A stretch of DNA of 64,000 bases from Micromonospora sediminicola (GCF_900089585.1 NZ_FLRH01000004.1:1295001-1359000); one strand, 5' to 3'. Positions 34,237 to 44,144 are shown, counted from the stretch's first letter. Numbers and translations: made by a program. Notes: generated by a model not told the origin, from the letters alone.

Positions 34237-35585
34237 GAGAGCCTCCCCCGCAGGTAGACGTCCGGCCGGTAGCCGGGCATCCGCACGTCCCGGGCCACCT
34301 GGTCCAGCTCGACCGCCGCGTCGGCCAGCAGCCCACGTACGTGCCGGTCGGGCAGGCCGTCGTCGAGCGCGTACCGGGCCGCGCGCAGCCGGCCGACGCC
34401 CCGCACCAGCGCCGGGTCGGTCCGGGCGTCGGTGAGCACTGACAGCTCCACGGCCAGCGCGGAGAGCCCGGCCAGCCGGGCCGGCGTGCCACCCGGCCCG
34501 ACGTCGCCCGGCCGGCTCCGGCCCGCGCCGCGCACGGTCCGGATCGACAGCACCACGAACCCGGCCACGCAGCCGGCGAAGAGCCAGGGCAGCGCCGGCA
34601 GCGCCACCCGCAGCGGGTCGAACGGCCGGTACGGCAGCGGCCGGTCGAACAGCCCCGCGTAGCGCACGTCGGTCACCCGGGCCAGGTACGCGCCGAGCAC
34701 GTTGAGCTGCGGATAGTCGTAGCGACTGAGCCGGCCGCCGTACTGCGCGTAGAAACTGACGCCGGCCACCTCGGCGAAGTCCGCAGCGCCGGGACCGTGG
34801 TACTCGATCCAGCCGCCGTACATCACCACCACCGGCCGCTGCGGGGCGAGCCGGTGCAGCGCCGGCCCGTACGCCGGCAGCGACGTCCCGTACGGCTGGG
34901 CCGGCAGCACCACGAACCAGGCCCCGCCCGGGAACGCGTCCCGCGCGTCGTTCTCCGGCAGCCGGGGCAGCGTGGCGCCGGGCCCGACGTACCGGCCGGT
35001 GGCGCGCAGCGCGGCGGTGACCGGGGCCAGCTCGGCGGCGGTCGGTTCCCGCCATCGCAGGTCGTCGCGGTCCGCCGGGGCGGGTTGTTCGCGCAGCCCG
35101 GCGAGCAGCGCGAGCACCTGCCCGGTCACGTCGCCGGTGGCGAACTGCGCCCGCCAGCCCGGCAGGTCGTCCGGGGTGGCCAGGTAGGGGCCGCCGCTGA
35201 CCTCGGTGCCGACGATCCGGACGGTGGCGTTCTGCACGTCCTTCACCCGCTTGCGTTCCGCCTCGTCCAGGCCGGGCGGCGCGACCAGGATCCGGGTGCC
35301 GTCACCGCCGATGGCGGCCCGGACCCGGGCCTCGTCCCAGCGCGCGACCGCCCCGGGCAGCCGGACCACCGGGTCGACCGCGACCAACGCGGTCATCTCC
35401 TCGACCGACGGGACCGTGGCGTCGCTCAGCTCACCGGCGGAACCCTCAGCGGGCAGCGTGGCCGACGACGGCGAGCGCCCGTAGCTGACCGTCACGCTCT
35501 GCCGCTGCGCCACCAGGAACACCGCCAGCACGGCCACCGCGACCACCAGCAGCGACCAGCGCAGCACCTCCCGCCGTACGGTCAC
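34233..35585 (-). CDS. Membrane protein of unknown function, operon gene 3
   Basis: A 450-residue protein with an N-terminal membrane anchor (WSLLVVAVAVLAVFLVAQ), a large extracytoplasmic region and a second membrane segment around residue 330 (PWLFAGCVAGFVVLSI). The outer region includes MTALVAVDPVVRLPGAVARW, ILVAPPGLDEAERKRVKDVQ and VVVMYGGWIEYHG. No catalytic motif is recognised. It overlaps both neighbours by four bases, which ties all products to one complex or process at the membrane. Confidence 0.65.
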   Translation of the reverse strand: MTVRREVLRWSLLVVAVAVLAVFLVAQRQSVTVSYGRSPSSATLPAEGSAGELSDATVPSVEEMTALVAVDPVVRLPGAVARWDEARVRAAIGGDGTRILVAPPGLDEAERKRVKDVQNATVRIVGTEVSGGPYLATPDDLPGWRAQFATGDVTGQVLALLAGLREQPAPADRDDLRWREPTAAELAPVTAALRATGRYVGPGATLPRLPENDARDAFPGGAWFVVLPAQPYGTSLPAYGPALHRLAPQRPVVVMYGGWIEYHGPGAADFAEVAGVSFYAQYGGRLSRYDYPQLNVLGAYLARVTDVRYAGLFDRPLPYRPFDPLRVALPALPWLFAGCVAGFVVLSIRTVRGAGRSRPGDVGPGGTPARLAGLSALAVELSVLTDARTDPALVRGVGRLRAARYALDDGLPDRHVRGLLADAAVELDQVARDVRMPGYRPDVYLRGRLS

Positions 35586-35887
35586 CGGCCGTCCCGCCAC
35601 AGCTCGTCGGCGCGGCGGGCGTGGTCGGCGGCCTCGCGGGCCGCGTCCGCGCCGCCGCGTGCGGCCGCCAGCAGCTCGGCCCGGGCCAGCAGCCGTTCCG
35701 CCTCGGGCACCGGCGTCCGGGCGGCGTCCCGGCTGACGCCGGCGTCGTGGATCGCCGCCCGCGCCGACGACCAGGCCACCCGCCGGTCCTCGGCGCGGGC
35801 GCGGCGCCGGGGCAGCAGCGCGGCGACGAAGCCGGCGGCCACCGCCACGACACCCCCGCCCAGCCAGGGCAGCACGCTCAAGGTCAT
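35582..35887 (-). CDS. Small membrane-anchored helical protein, operon gene 2
   Basis: A 101-residue protein: one membrane segment (LGGGVVAVAAGFVAALLP) followed by a basic, Ala-rich helix with coiled-coil character (RLLARAELLAAARGGADAAR). The ATG is clear and the stop overlaps the next start (GTGA). No family is recognised. A structural role in a membrane complex with its neighbours is plausible. Confidence 0.62.
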   Translation of the reverse strand: MTLSVLPWLGGGVVAVAAGFVAALLPRRRARAEDRRVAWSSARAAIHDAGVSRDAARTPVPEAERLLARAELLAAARGGADAAREAADHARRADELWRDGR

Positions 35888-35896
35888 GATCCCTGT

Positions 35897-36145
35897 CTAA
35901 CGCACCGCCGCCAGCGACGCCGACGAGTACCCCTCCTGGAAGCCGTCCATGAACGCGCCCGCCATCCCCGACACGACGCACCCGGCGCAGCACAGGATCA
36001 CCAGGATCGCCGGCACCGCGACCCAGAGGACGGTCGTCCAGTTGATCCCGTCCGGCTCCGGCGCCGGCGCGTACCCCGGCGGCGGGTACTGCGGCGGATA
36101 GTGCGGCTGGTACGGGTCCGGCTGGTACGGGTCGTGAGGATGCAC
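35897..36145 (-). CDS. Proline/tyrosine-rich single-pass membrane protein, operon gene 1
   Basis: An 82-residue protein. The first 30 residues are repeats of YQPDPYQP, YPPQYPPPGY type, common at the cytoplasmic face of actinobacterial membrane proteins. One hydrophobic segment contains two adjacent cysteines (VAVPAILVILCCAGCVVSG), and a short tail follows. It heads a leftward operon of four membrane genes, nine bases ahead of the next. The function is unknown. Confidence 0.65.
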   Translation of the reverse strand: MHPHDPYQPDPYQPHYPPQYPPPGYAPAPEPDGINWTTVLWVAVPAILVILCCAGCVVSGMAGAFMDGFQEGYSSASLAAVR

Positions 36146-36209
36146 CCGGCCATCCTGCCCACCACCCGCGGCCGCCGGAAGATCCGCTCGGACCGGCCAC
36201 GTCGACCGG

Positions 36210-37490
36210 TCAGGCCCGGTGCGCGTCCAGGTGGGTGAGCACGGTCTGGTTGGCCTCCCAGCCGTCCGGGAACTTCACCGGCACGTCCAGGTGCACCCGC
36301 TCGGTCGACGGGTACGCGTCCAGCAGCTCCCCGATGCCGGCCCGGGCCACCACCACGCAGGCGTGCCGGTGCCGCGACGCCAGCACGCACAGGCGCCCCG
36401 ACTCCAGGTGGAACGCGGTCGCGTCGCGCCGGCCGGAGAGCGGGTGCAGCACGATCGTCACGTCGTACTCCCGGCCCTGGAGCCGGTTGGCGGTGTCCAC
36501 CGTGATGCCCGCACCGGCCGCGCCCAACCGGGACCGGATGGCCGCGACCTGGTCGCGGTGCGCGGCGCCGACGGCGATCCGGTCCGCGCTCACCGGCGCG
36601 CCGCCGGGCGCGGACTCGCTGACCGCGACCGCGCCGCGCCGCAGCACCCGCAGCGCCAGCTCCGCGCACGCCGCAGCCGCCTCGGCGTCGGTACGCACGG
36701 TGTGCCGCGCCGGCAGTTCATGCAACGCCCAGCCGGTGGCGGCGGCCAGCTCGACCGAGGCGTCGTAGGCGTCGCCCGGCCCCGGCTCGGTGAACGTCAA
36801 CGCCCGGTCGGCCGGCCCGGTGCCGGCGCGGAACCCGGTGAACGGGTAGAACGCGGCGGACACCACCGGCGCGGCCGAGGCGGGCAGCCGCCACGACACC
36901 GGCAACCGGTGCACCGGCAGCTCCGGGTTGTGCCGCAGCAGCGTGGCCACCGCCGACTGCATCGGATCCCAGGTCAGGCCGGTCCACCGGGCGGTCTCGA
37001 CGGTGGAGAACGGGTCGAGCTGCCCCGGGTCGCCGACGAACAGGGCCCGCTCGAACCGCCCGGCCACGCGCAGCAGCGCGTCCGCCCGCATCTGGTACGC
37101 CTCGTCCACGATCGCCCACGGCCAGGTGCCCTCGGTGACCGTGGCCCACTTGGCCGCCGTGGCGATGGTCACCGCCGGCCCACCCAGGTCGGCGACCTTC
37201 GCCGCGACCCGGACCGCCGGATGGGCGGTGACCCGCTCGGTGGGCCGGTAGTCGGCCGCGGAGAGCCGGCCGACGCGCAGCTCGGGCGCCTTGCGGCCGA
37301 GCCGGTCGATGAGGTCGTCGACCTGCTCGTTGGTCTGCGCCACGATCATCAGCGGGTCACCGGTGACGGCGAGTTCGATCGCCGCGCGCACGACGAGGGT
37401 CGACTTGCCGGCACCCGGCGGCGAGTCGACCACGACGCCGCGGTGCGCGCCCTCGCGCACGTCGCGCAGCACACTCTCGACCACGTGCAA
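36210..37490 (-). CDS. SF1 helicase-like AAA protein (UPF1/DNA2-like)
   Basis: A 426-residue single-stranded nucleic acid-dependent ATPase. Walker A is DSPPGAGKSTLVV near residue 25, Walker B is AIVDEAYQ, motif III is FVGDPGQLDPF, and the C-terminal RecA lobe has TANRLQGREYDVTIVLHPL and LCVLASRHRHACVVV. Both lobes are complete. The N terminus is short: TTG 37490 or GTG 37484 are the only starts, and a dispersed GGGCCCCTTCTTAAC repeat begins five bases upstream. The paralogous remnant at 56.9-57.3 kb has about 15 extra residues here, so the repeat may have replaced the original start. A role in DNA repair or defence is possible. Confidence 0.85.
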   Translation of the reverse strand: MHVVESVLRDVREGAHRGVVVDSPPGAGKSTLVVRAAIELAVTGDPLMIVAQTNEQVDDLIDRLGRKAPELRVGRLSAADYRPTERVTAHPAVRVAAKVADLGGPAVTIATAAKWATVTEGTWPWAIVDEAYQMRADALLRVAGRFERALFVGDPGQLDPFSTVETARWTGLTWDPMQSAVATLLRHNPELPVHRLPVSWRLPASAAPVVSAAFYPFTGFRAGTGPADRALTFTEPGPGDAYDASVELAAATGWALHELPARHTVRTDAEAAAACAELALRVLRRGAVAVSESAPGGAPVSADRIAVGAAHRDQVAAIRSRLGAAGAGITVDTANRLQGREYDVTIVLHPLSGRRDATAFHLESGRLCVLASRHRHACVVVARAGIGELLDAYPSTERVHLDVPVKFPDGWEANQTVLTHLDAHRA

Positions 37491-37494
37491 GGAA

Positions 37495-37540
37495 GGGCCC
37501 CTTCTTAACGCATCCGGTAGAGGCGGGGCCCCTTCTTAAC
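37495..37540. repeat. Two direct copies of GGGCCCCTTCTTAAC
   Basis: Identical 15-mers lie at 37495-37509 and 37526-37540, separated by 16 bases that include CATCCGGTAGAGG. Each copy is partly self-complementary (AAGGAAGGGCCCCTTCTT). They occupy the divergent gap between the helicase gene and the flavoprotein gene. From memory the same sequence is widespread in Micromonospora chromosomes; that cannot be tested here. Confidence 0.7.
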
Positions 37541-37563
37541 ACGCCCGGGGTAAGACTGCCGGC

Positions 37564-38091
37564 ATGAGTGAAGCACCGGTGCTCTACCTCATCGTCTGCG
37601 CCGCTCCCCCGGCCCAGCGGATCGGCGAACTCGCCGAACTGCTCGCCGCCGACGGCTGGCGGGTCTGCCTGATCGCCACCCCGATCGCCGCGACCTGGCT
37701 CCACCGCGACGAACTCGCCGCGCAAACCGGCCATCCGGTACGCGCCGACTGGCGCCGCCCCGGCGACCCCGAGCCACACCCGCCGGCCGACGCCGTCGCC
37801 GTCGTGCCGGCCACCTTCAACACGCTGAACAAGTGGGCGGCCGGGGCGAGCGACACGCTGGCCCTGGGCATCCTCAACGAGATGCTCGGCGCGGGACCGC
37901 CGATCCACGTGTTTCCCCGGGTCAACGCCGCGCTGGCGGCGCATCCCGCCTACCGGCCGAACCTGCGGCGGCTGCGCGAGGCGGGAGTGGTGGTGCACGA
38001 CGGGGACGTGCTGCGGTCACCGGACGAGATGACGCCGAGCCGCTGGGCAGCGGTGGTGGACGCGATTCGTCAGGCCCGCTCGCGGGGCTGA
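37564..38091 (+). CDS. Flavoprotein, PPC-decarboxylase (HFCD) family
   Basis: A 175-residue flavoprotein of the phosphopantothenoylcysteine decarboxylase-like superfamily. The N-terminal strand and loop are VLYLIVCAAPPAQRIGELAE. The family motifs appear as VAVVPATFNTLNKWAAGASDTLALGIL, corresponding to the PxxANT/N-K-A-G-DNL signature, and HVFPRVNAALAAHP near the substrate clamp. It is too short for a CoaBC fusion. It probably binds FMN; the substrate is unknown. It is divergent from the helicase gene across the repeat pair. Confidence 0.85.
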   Translation: MSEAPVLYLIVCAAPPAQRIGELAELLAADGWRVCLIATPIAATWLHRDELAAQTGHPVRADWRRPGDPEPHPPADAVAVVPATFNTLNKWAAGASDTLALGILNEMLGAGPPIHVFPRVNAALAAHPAYRPNLRRLREAGVVVHDGDVLRSPDEMTPSRWAAVVDAIRQARSRG

Positions 38092-38159
38092 ACGTGTCGC
38101 CGCCCCGAAGGTGGGTAGGCGCTGCCGCCCGATGCTCCCGTCGGGCGTGGGGAGGCACC

Positions 38160-39337
38160 ATGAGCTATGCACGGAACCGACCGGAGCAGCTCTTTCTCGG
38201 GTTCGCGGCGATCTACCTGATCCTGGCCACGGTCGAGACGGCGGCCCTCGGCGCACCGGGACTGGCGAACGCGTTGACTTTCTCCGGAAAGCTCACCGGG
38301 CGAGCCTGGTGCTGGTGAGCGCTGTCGCACTGGCCGGCGCGGTCGCCGCTGGCTATCTGCTGACCGCGCGCCGGAACCCGCGCCCGCACCAGGCGACGGT
38401 CCGGCGGCAGCGGGGGCTCCTGTTGGTCTGCCTGGCCTCGATCACCGTCCTGGTGGCGAACCTGATGATCCTGGTCGCCCAGTTTGCCGTGGGTGATCCG
38501 ACCCCGGCGCTGGCGGTGTGGATGGCGTTCATCGTGGCGTCGGCCGCGGTCATCGCCGTGGCCGTCGCGCGCCTGGACACTCGGATCCCGCTCCCCCGCA
38601 AGGTGGCCGTGGGCGCGCTCGTCACCGGCGTCCTGGCGGTCGCCAACTTCACCTACTCACAGCTCTACCTTCCCAGCAAGCAGGAGGCGTCGATCGTCGC
38701 CACGCCGGCCTTCGGCACGCCGACGAAGGATGCCGACCAGGGCGGTGTGACTGTCCCGTTCTCCGTCGACTTCACCGTCAAGGGACAGGGCGTCATCGTG
38801 CTGGCCGCCACGTACGACGTCTCCGCGCGACTCGCGTCCCTCGCCGGGAAGCCGCGCTCCCAGGAGCAACTCACGCAGGATGTCCAGCAGGGTCTCGAGC
38901 CCTCGGCTACCACGAACGTTGCTGGGATGGAACCGGTCGAGGCGGGTTGGCTCATCAGCCCCGGCTCCGGCTACAAGGCAGGCGAGGAGTTGAAGATAGA
39001 CAGATTCATCAGGTTGCCGAGCCCGTTGCGGTACGACTCGGTGGAACTCGACCTCTACGTGGACTTCGTGCGGGCGGACCGGGCCATCCTCCCGACCGGA
39101 GTCAACTCATGCAGTGATGATCTCAGTCGCTGCACCTGGGAGGTGCAGCAGGCAAGCGAGCTCTACCAGCGGATCCGGCAACCCGTAACCATCGACCTCA
39201 CCCGCGACTACCAGCCGCAGGAGGGGCAGTTCGGCTGGCCCGAGGTCACCTACAACCCGGACCGGGAGGCGGACAACAGGTACGGCGGCCGCTTCGCCGT
39301 CTTACACACGCGGCTCGCCCTGACGAACCTCGGCTGA
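38160..39337 (+). pseudogene. Multispanning membrane protein, frameshifted near 38,300
   Basis: A start with GGGGAGG at 38149-38155 and ATG at 38160 opens a frame beginning MSYARNRPEQLFLGFAAIYL that stops at 38318. The remainder continues in the next frame from about 38,300: HRASLVLVSAVALAGAVAAGYLL, two further membrane segments, and an outer C-terminal domain of about 220 residues (VTVPFSVDFTVKGQGVIVLA, with CSDDLSRC). Fusing the two gives a sensible four-helix protein of about 390 residues. Without the shift, the second part could start at GTG 38309. Either one base is missing in the sequence or the gene is broken. No family is recognised. Confidence 0.6.
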
Positions 39338-39357
39338 CGACGAAGCAGCCGCACACC

Positions 39358-39738
39358 TCAGCGGGAGCGGGGCACCTGGCGGTTGAAGAGGGGGCGCAAC
39401 GCCAGGACCAGCGTTTCCTTCGTACCCTCGGGGTTGTCGGTCTCCTGCCAGCGGACCTCGCGCCGCCCCAGCCACCCGGCGATGTCGTCGCGGGTCGCGG
39501 CCTGGCCCGGGGTGTCGAGGAGCTGGCCGACCTGGTCGTGCAGCACCGACGAGTCGCGGTTGCCGGTGAGGTGCTGGCGCAGCCGGGCGCGCAGGTTGCC
39601 GGTGTAGCCGACGTAGACGACCACACCGCCGTCGAGCACCAGGTGCACGCCGGGCGCGGCCGGCGCGCCGGCGACGACCTCCATCGTGTACGGCCGGGCC
39701 GGCGTGAACCCGGCCAGCAGGTCTTCGGTGTCCAGCAC
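39358..39738 (-). CDS. GIY-YIG domain protein
   Basis: A 126-residue protein with a GIY-YIG-like core: APGVHLVLDG, then VVVYVGYTGNLRARLRQHLTG, so the two strands carry GVHLV and YVGYTGN and the arginine in NLRARL follows. A C-terminal Glu is in EGTKETLVLALRPLFNR, corresponding to the metal-binding Glu of the family. The first motif GVHL differs from the classical GIY. GTG 39738 gives VLDTEDLLAGFTPARP and probably a leaderless message; an upstream start at 39819 is open. Small stand-alone GIY-YIG proteins are often of unknown role. Confidence 0.7.
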   Translation of the reverse strand: MLDTEDLLAGFTPARPYTMEVVAGAPAAPGVHLVLDGGVVVYVGYTGNLRARLRQHLTGNRDSSVLHDQVGQLLDTPGQAATRDDIAGWLGRREVRWQETDNPEGTKETLVLALRPLFNRQVPRSR

Positions 39739-39752
39739 CCGGGCGACGCTAC

Positions 39753-40251
39753 CGGTGTCCGCGCAGCTCCGTTGCCCCACACGACCCGGCGTGACCGTCC
39801 GGTAGCGGGCAGCGCCCACCGTCGGGCAGCCGCACGTCGCACCAGACCCGGTGGCGCAGGTGCTGGGCGTCGGGCACGGACCAGATCAGCAGACCGCCGG
39901 AACCGAGGCCGGCGTCGATGAACCCGCCGACTTTCTCCCCGGTCGGTTCGACGGTGTACAGGTGGGCCCCGGGGGGGCGGGGTAGCTGGCGATGATGGTG
40001 AGGGTGGCGGCGTCCAACGCGATGATCCGGTTGAAGCCCTGGGCCGCGTGCAGGATCCGTCCGTCGTCGCTGAGGACGAGGTTGGAGATGTCGGCGACGG
40101 CGGTGACCCGGTTCAGCAGCCGGCCGCTGAGGTCGGTCACCACCAGCGGCAGCCCGCCGCCGACCCCTTGGGCGATGTGGAGGCGGCCGCGCGCCTCATC
40201 GAGCTCGATCGTCCGCAGGTCGTCCACCGGCAGCTGGGTGCCGACGCTCAT
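39753..40251 (-). pseudogene. Beta-propeller/YncE-like fragment, frameshifted at a G run
   Basis: From ATG 40251 the frame reads a propeller-like blade (LRTIELDEARGRLHIAQG, DISNLVLSDDGRILHAAQG, IIALDAATLTIIASYPAPPG). It then leaves the reading frame at the G run 39968-39974 on the plus strand. In the next frame homology resumes with HLYTVEPTGEKVGGFIDAG and LLIWSVPDAQHLRHRVWCDV and ends at a TAG near 39753. Even corrected it would hold only two to three blades, so it is probably a truncated remnant at the left edge of the island. Confidence 0.5.
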
Positions 40252-41104
40252 CGACCCGGTAGCCGCGCCGGGGCCGTCGGCAGCCGCAGCGCGGCGATCC
40301 CGTCCGGGGTGAGCGGACCGCGCAGGGCGTGCCGGCTGCGCGGTAGACGGTCACCGCCACGGAATACGAACGGACTGCCGGCGACCGGGACGGAGCGAGA
40401 AACATTCCCCCGGACTAGCGTCACGGTTCGGTGAACGAGCTGCACGGAAATCGGGGTTGACTCGGCGGGTGTTCCCGGGCGTACTCGATATACGTTCCCA
40501 CACCGCTGGCTGGCGCGGTCGGCCAGAAAGGGGCCGCAGGCACTCGCGGGACCGGGTGCCGGCCGTTGCCCGCGCCGGCGATGCGGGGGACGTCGAGAGA
40601 TGGGAGGTCCCACATGAAGGATCACTCGTCGGCAAGTTGAGCTGCACCACTGTGGCGCTTGTCGAGCGCTGCCGGTGGCGAGAGTTGCGACCGCTTGTGG
40701 CTCGGCTTGGCCGCCCCGTGTCCGCTCGTTGACCTCAGCCGGAACCACGGGGTCAGTTTTCGGGCAGAGCCGACAGGAATCTGCTCAGGGAGCCCGTAAT
40801 GCCCCTGTTCGTTGCCTCCAACACGCTTTCCAAGTCTGCTGACCCGAGTGCGTCCGAGGCATCGTACATCCTTGCCCAGCGGCCGGCACCTGCGCGCGAT
40901 CGGCGCCCGGCCGGTGGATCGGTGGCCGACCGATCGGGCCAGGATGGGGTGCTGAAGCCGGACGGCGGAGCTGCCGCCCCCAGGTCGGGTCGGACCACCC
41001 TGCGGGAGCCAGCCGGATCGTACGCTGCGGGGGCACAGACGACCTTCGGCATCACGGGCGGTGGAACCAGAGCGTGGCACCTGCCCTCGACTTCGCGAAG
41101 ACGG
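40252..41104. other. Non-coding stretch at the left edge of the defence island
   Basis: About 850 bases without a convincing gene. All open frames here have poor codon bias and no recognisable domain. One detail is an ATG at 40613 preceded by GGGAGG with perfect spacing, which opens only eight codons (MKDHSSAS, stop). It looks like the start of a gene lost by insertion or deletion. No tRNA or att-like repeat was seen. Confidence 0.4.
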
Positions 41105-44100
41105 TCAGCGTTGTCTGAGCGGTTCAGGCAGCGGCTTGCTGTGCACCACAACAAGTTCCCGGTTCGCCCGGGTCAGTCTCGTGTATAGGGTCCCGGCGAA
41201 TTTCTCCTGTCGCACGAAGTAACGCGGCTCCACGACCACGACCCCGTCGAACTCAACACCCCTTGCCGAGTCGGGCGTGCGGACGGCCAGACGGCGTCCC
41301 TCCCTGGCCCAGTCGCCTGCACCCACTGCCGTGTCTGTTCGTCGCCACCCCTTGCCGAGAAGCAGTTTGTCGATGGCGTCCGGATCGGTGGTGATGATCG
41401 CTGCTGTTCCGCCGGGGTACGAGTCCAGCAGTCTGCTCGCCTCGCCGACGGCCCGAAGGTCGCGCTTGCCGGGAGTGCTGGCTCGGATGACGGATGGTTC
41501 CGGCCCATCTGTCTGGAGTGAACAGGGTTGGTTTTCGCTGGGTGGCAGAAGACGGTTGGCGAAGTCGAGAATCGGCTGAGTAGAGCGGTATCCCCGTTCC
41601 ACGACCTCAGGTTGGAACAGTTGGGCATCGGGAAGTATGTGAAGTCGCTTCGCCAGTTCGTGCCAGTCGAGGTGGTTGATGTCCAACCGGCGGCGTTGGT
41701 TCAAGTCTCCGACGATCGTCCATCGTCCGCCGGCGTTGTGGGCCTGGATGATTTCCCACTCGAGTTCCGAGACGTCCTGGGCCTCGTCGACGACGATGTG
41801 TTCGTACCTGGACCGTTTGTAGCTGAGCAGCAGGCCCAGGTGCGCGAAGAGAGGGAGGTAGCGACGTTTCCCCCAGGCCTTCGGGAACGGTGGGAGCGCC
41901 TCGATCCACCGCTGTTCCGTCTGGGTGGTCGGTGGTCTTCTGTGTGGGTCTTTGCTGCTGCGGATGGCCTCGTAGGTCACCTTGACCATGTCAGTCAGAC
42001 GGCTCGCCTTCCATTCTGGTCGATCCTGGCTCTCCAGCACCGCGTGTTTCGCCAAGGCCACGATGAAGCCACCGACGTCCTCCGCCGTTCCCTCGCCCGG
42101 CTGTACGGTGCCAGTGCCCCAGGCCGGCGAGTTCGGCGAGCCATTCGGCAAGTGACTTGACCGTTATGGCTCCGGTCGGGTCGAGTTCCCGGACTGTCCG
42201 CGACACGTGGCGAGCGTACTGTTCGGTAGGTCCAAGCAGGAGGACTCGTGGGGTGGGGCCCTTCTTTGTCGTCTCCTCGTTGACCAGATAGCCCGCGCGG
42301 AGCACCGCGATGATCGTCTTCCCGGTACCCGGATGCCCCTGGATGATCAGGGGCATCGTCGGCGATTGGGTCACCAGGCGGTACTGGTCGGGTTGGAGAG
42401 TGGCGAGCACGGAGGTCATTGCCTCAGTACGGGGCGCGTGCAGGGCGTACCGTACCGCGTCGACGGCACGCATCCCGTTTTCGAGGTCGGCCGCTGAGGC
42501 GGACCGCTGTCGGTGCTCGGTCGGTTGAGCTCGGCGGTTGGGTGCCCGGTTGTGGACTCCGGGTGGCGCGTCGGTAGCGGCTTTCGGTATGGGCAGGGCG
42601 ACCGTGTGCCTGATCAGACTGGCACTGCGGATGGCGATCACGTCGACTTCTCCGCGGTTGTGCGGGATGCCGAGGCGTTCGACCATGCTGACTGTGCGGC
42701 GACGGTCGATGGTCGGTGATCCGGGGCTGCTTAGATCGGTGAGGACCGTCCACTGGGCAGTGGGGTTGTTCGCTCGTAGGACGGCGCAGGACAGGCCGGA
42801 GAAGTCGTGTTCGCCGTGAACGATGACGTGGCCGTAGGGGCTCCGGCTGTCGGGGTTTCTGATCGCGGTGACCAGCTGGGCGAACAGTGCGAGATAGCGC
42901 AGTTGCCCCCAGGCGGCTCCGAACGGCGGTAGCGTCGTGATCCATTCTGCGGAGTACTTACCCAGCTTCAGTGGTTCAGTTGGCACTCCGCCCATTCGGA
43001 TCACCTCGTAGGTGACCTCGAGCTTCGCCGGCAGGTGTACGTCGCGCTTCGCCCACCCCAGGCGTCGGCGACAGATCTGCACGGCCTGCTCCACGATGTC
43101 CTTGACGTACCGGCCCACATCAAGGGCGTCTGGCTTTCGCGTGTTCGTGAAGCGGGGGTATCCGGCGATTCCGACCAGCCACTCGGTGTCCTGCACGATG
43201 GTCATGATCTTGGGTATGTCGGCAGCTGGCAGTCCGACGAGCGCCGCTGCGGTGTGGACCCTACGGACGATCTTCGGCAGCGGGGTAGTCCACGCTGACA
43301 CGACGAGCACGCGCCGTCGCTTGCGGGCCAGGTGCCGCACCATCTCGACCGCGCGCACGGCCACGATACCTTCGGGATCCGCGCGGGAGTCCTCCGAGAA
43401 AGCGACGACGAGCGGTGCGTCTGGTTGCCATGTTGCCAGGTCCGCCGGTTTGCCCGGCAGCGGCAGCCGGCCCGCAGTGCCCTTCCCAACCACGGCGGCC
43501 CGGCGCGCTGCAGGGGCAACCGGTGACGGCTCCTTCCTCGGTGTCCTCGGTCCGGGCACCGGGCCGGGTGGCGTGGCCCGCCGGGTTCTGGGCACCTGCC
43601 CCGCGGGGTGGTCTGTCGACGCGGCGGTGCGGGCAGGTGACGTCGAGTCGGTGGGGCGCCCGATCTGCCGGCGCGGCGGTACCGGGGGGACGTGCAGCTT
43701 TCCTGCCTTGAAAGGCGACTGGTCGGCCGGCACCGCGACCGCCCAGTCGTCGGAGGCGTGTACCACCTCTGTACCGCGCGCCGTCAGTGTTCGGCGCACC
43801 ACCACGTCTGTGTCTAGTTCGTGGGTGGCGTGCGGGTCGAAGAACACCTTCGCTGCCCGTGCGGCCCAGTTGATGACCGGATAGTCCCAGTCCGTGCTGT
43901 TGAGGTACCGCGTACCGATGTAGAAGGCGACCCCGAGATCCCTGTCCCGACCGGCGAGGCCGACTCGGCCGTAGAGGGGTCCGATGCTTGCCCGTTCACC
44001 TCGAGGGACGTTGTCTACGTAGCGCTCGTTCGCGGTGACGGAGATTTCGGGGTTCTTCCGGTCGAGCCGTCGCTCCAGCGCCCGCAGGTAGCTTCGGTTG

Positions 44101-44144
44101 GTGGCGATCTCGTAGGCGAGTTCCTCGTCGCTGATCTTGGCCAG
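41105..44144 (-). pseudogene. HelD-like SF1 helicase, frameshifted near 42,118
   Basis: The gene encodes about 1013 residues of a HelD/UvrD-like ATPase in two frames. The start is probably CTG 44144: AAGGGAGG lies eight bases upstream and no ATG or GTG occurs for the next 100 codons. The N-terminal coil (ELAYEIATNRSYLRALERRL) and AFYIGTRYLN match HelD, but its WRAP motif is WAAR. Walker A (GHPGTGKT) is near residue 601 and DEAQD near residue 785 (HIVVDEAQDVSELEW). A second, degenerate copy of the latter lobe precedes Walker A. The frame changes at a CCCC run at 42117-42120; frame one ends at 41991. HelD proteins release stalled RNA polymerase; here a defence role is inferred. Confidence 0.7.

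Noticed and set aside
37495..37540. CRISPR array
   Set aside because: Only two 15-base copies with a 16-base gap, no cas genes, and the unit looks like a dispersed hairpin repeat.
40248..40748. Leftward reading frame of 166 codons upstream of the propeller fragment
   Set aside because: Composition is Arg/Pro/Ser-rich without domain signal, and the frame does not join the propeller fragment.
40753..41154. Leftward reading frame of 133 codons
   Set aside because: Poor codon bias, no recognisable domain and a long overlap with the end of the HelD-like gene.
42117..42120. Programmed frameshift in the HelD-like gene
   Set aside because: No classical slippery heptamer or following pseudoknot was evident; a lost or added base is simpler.
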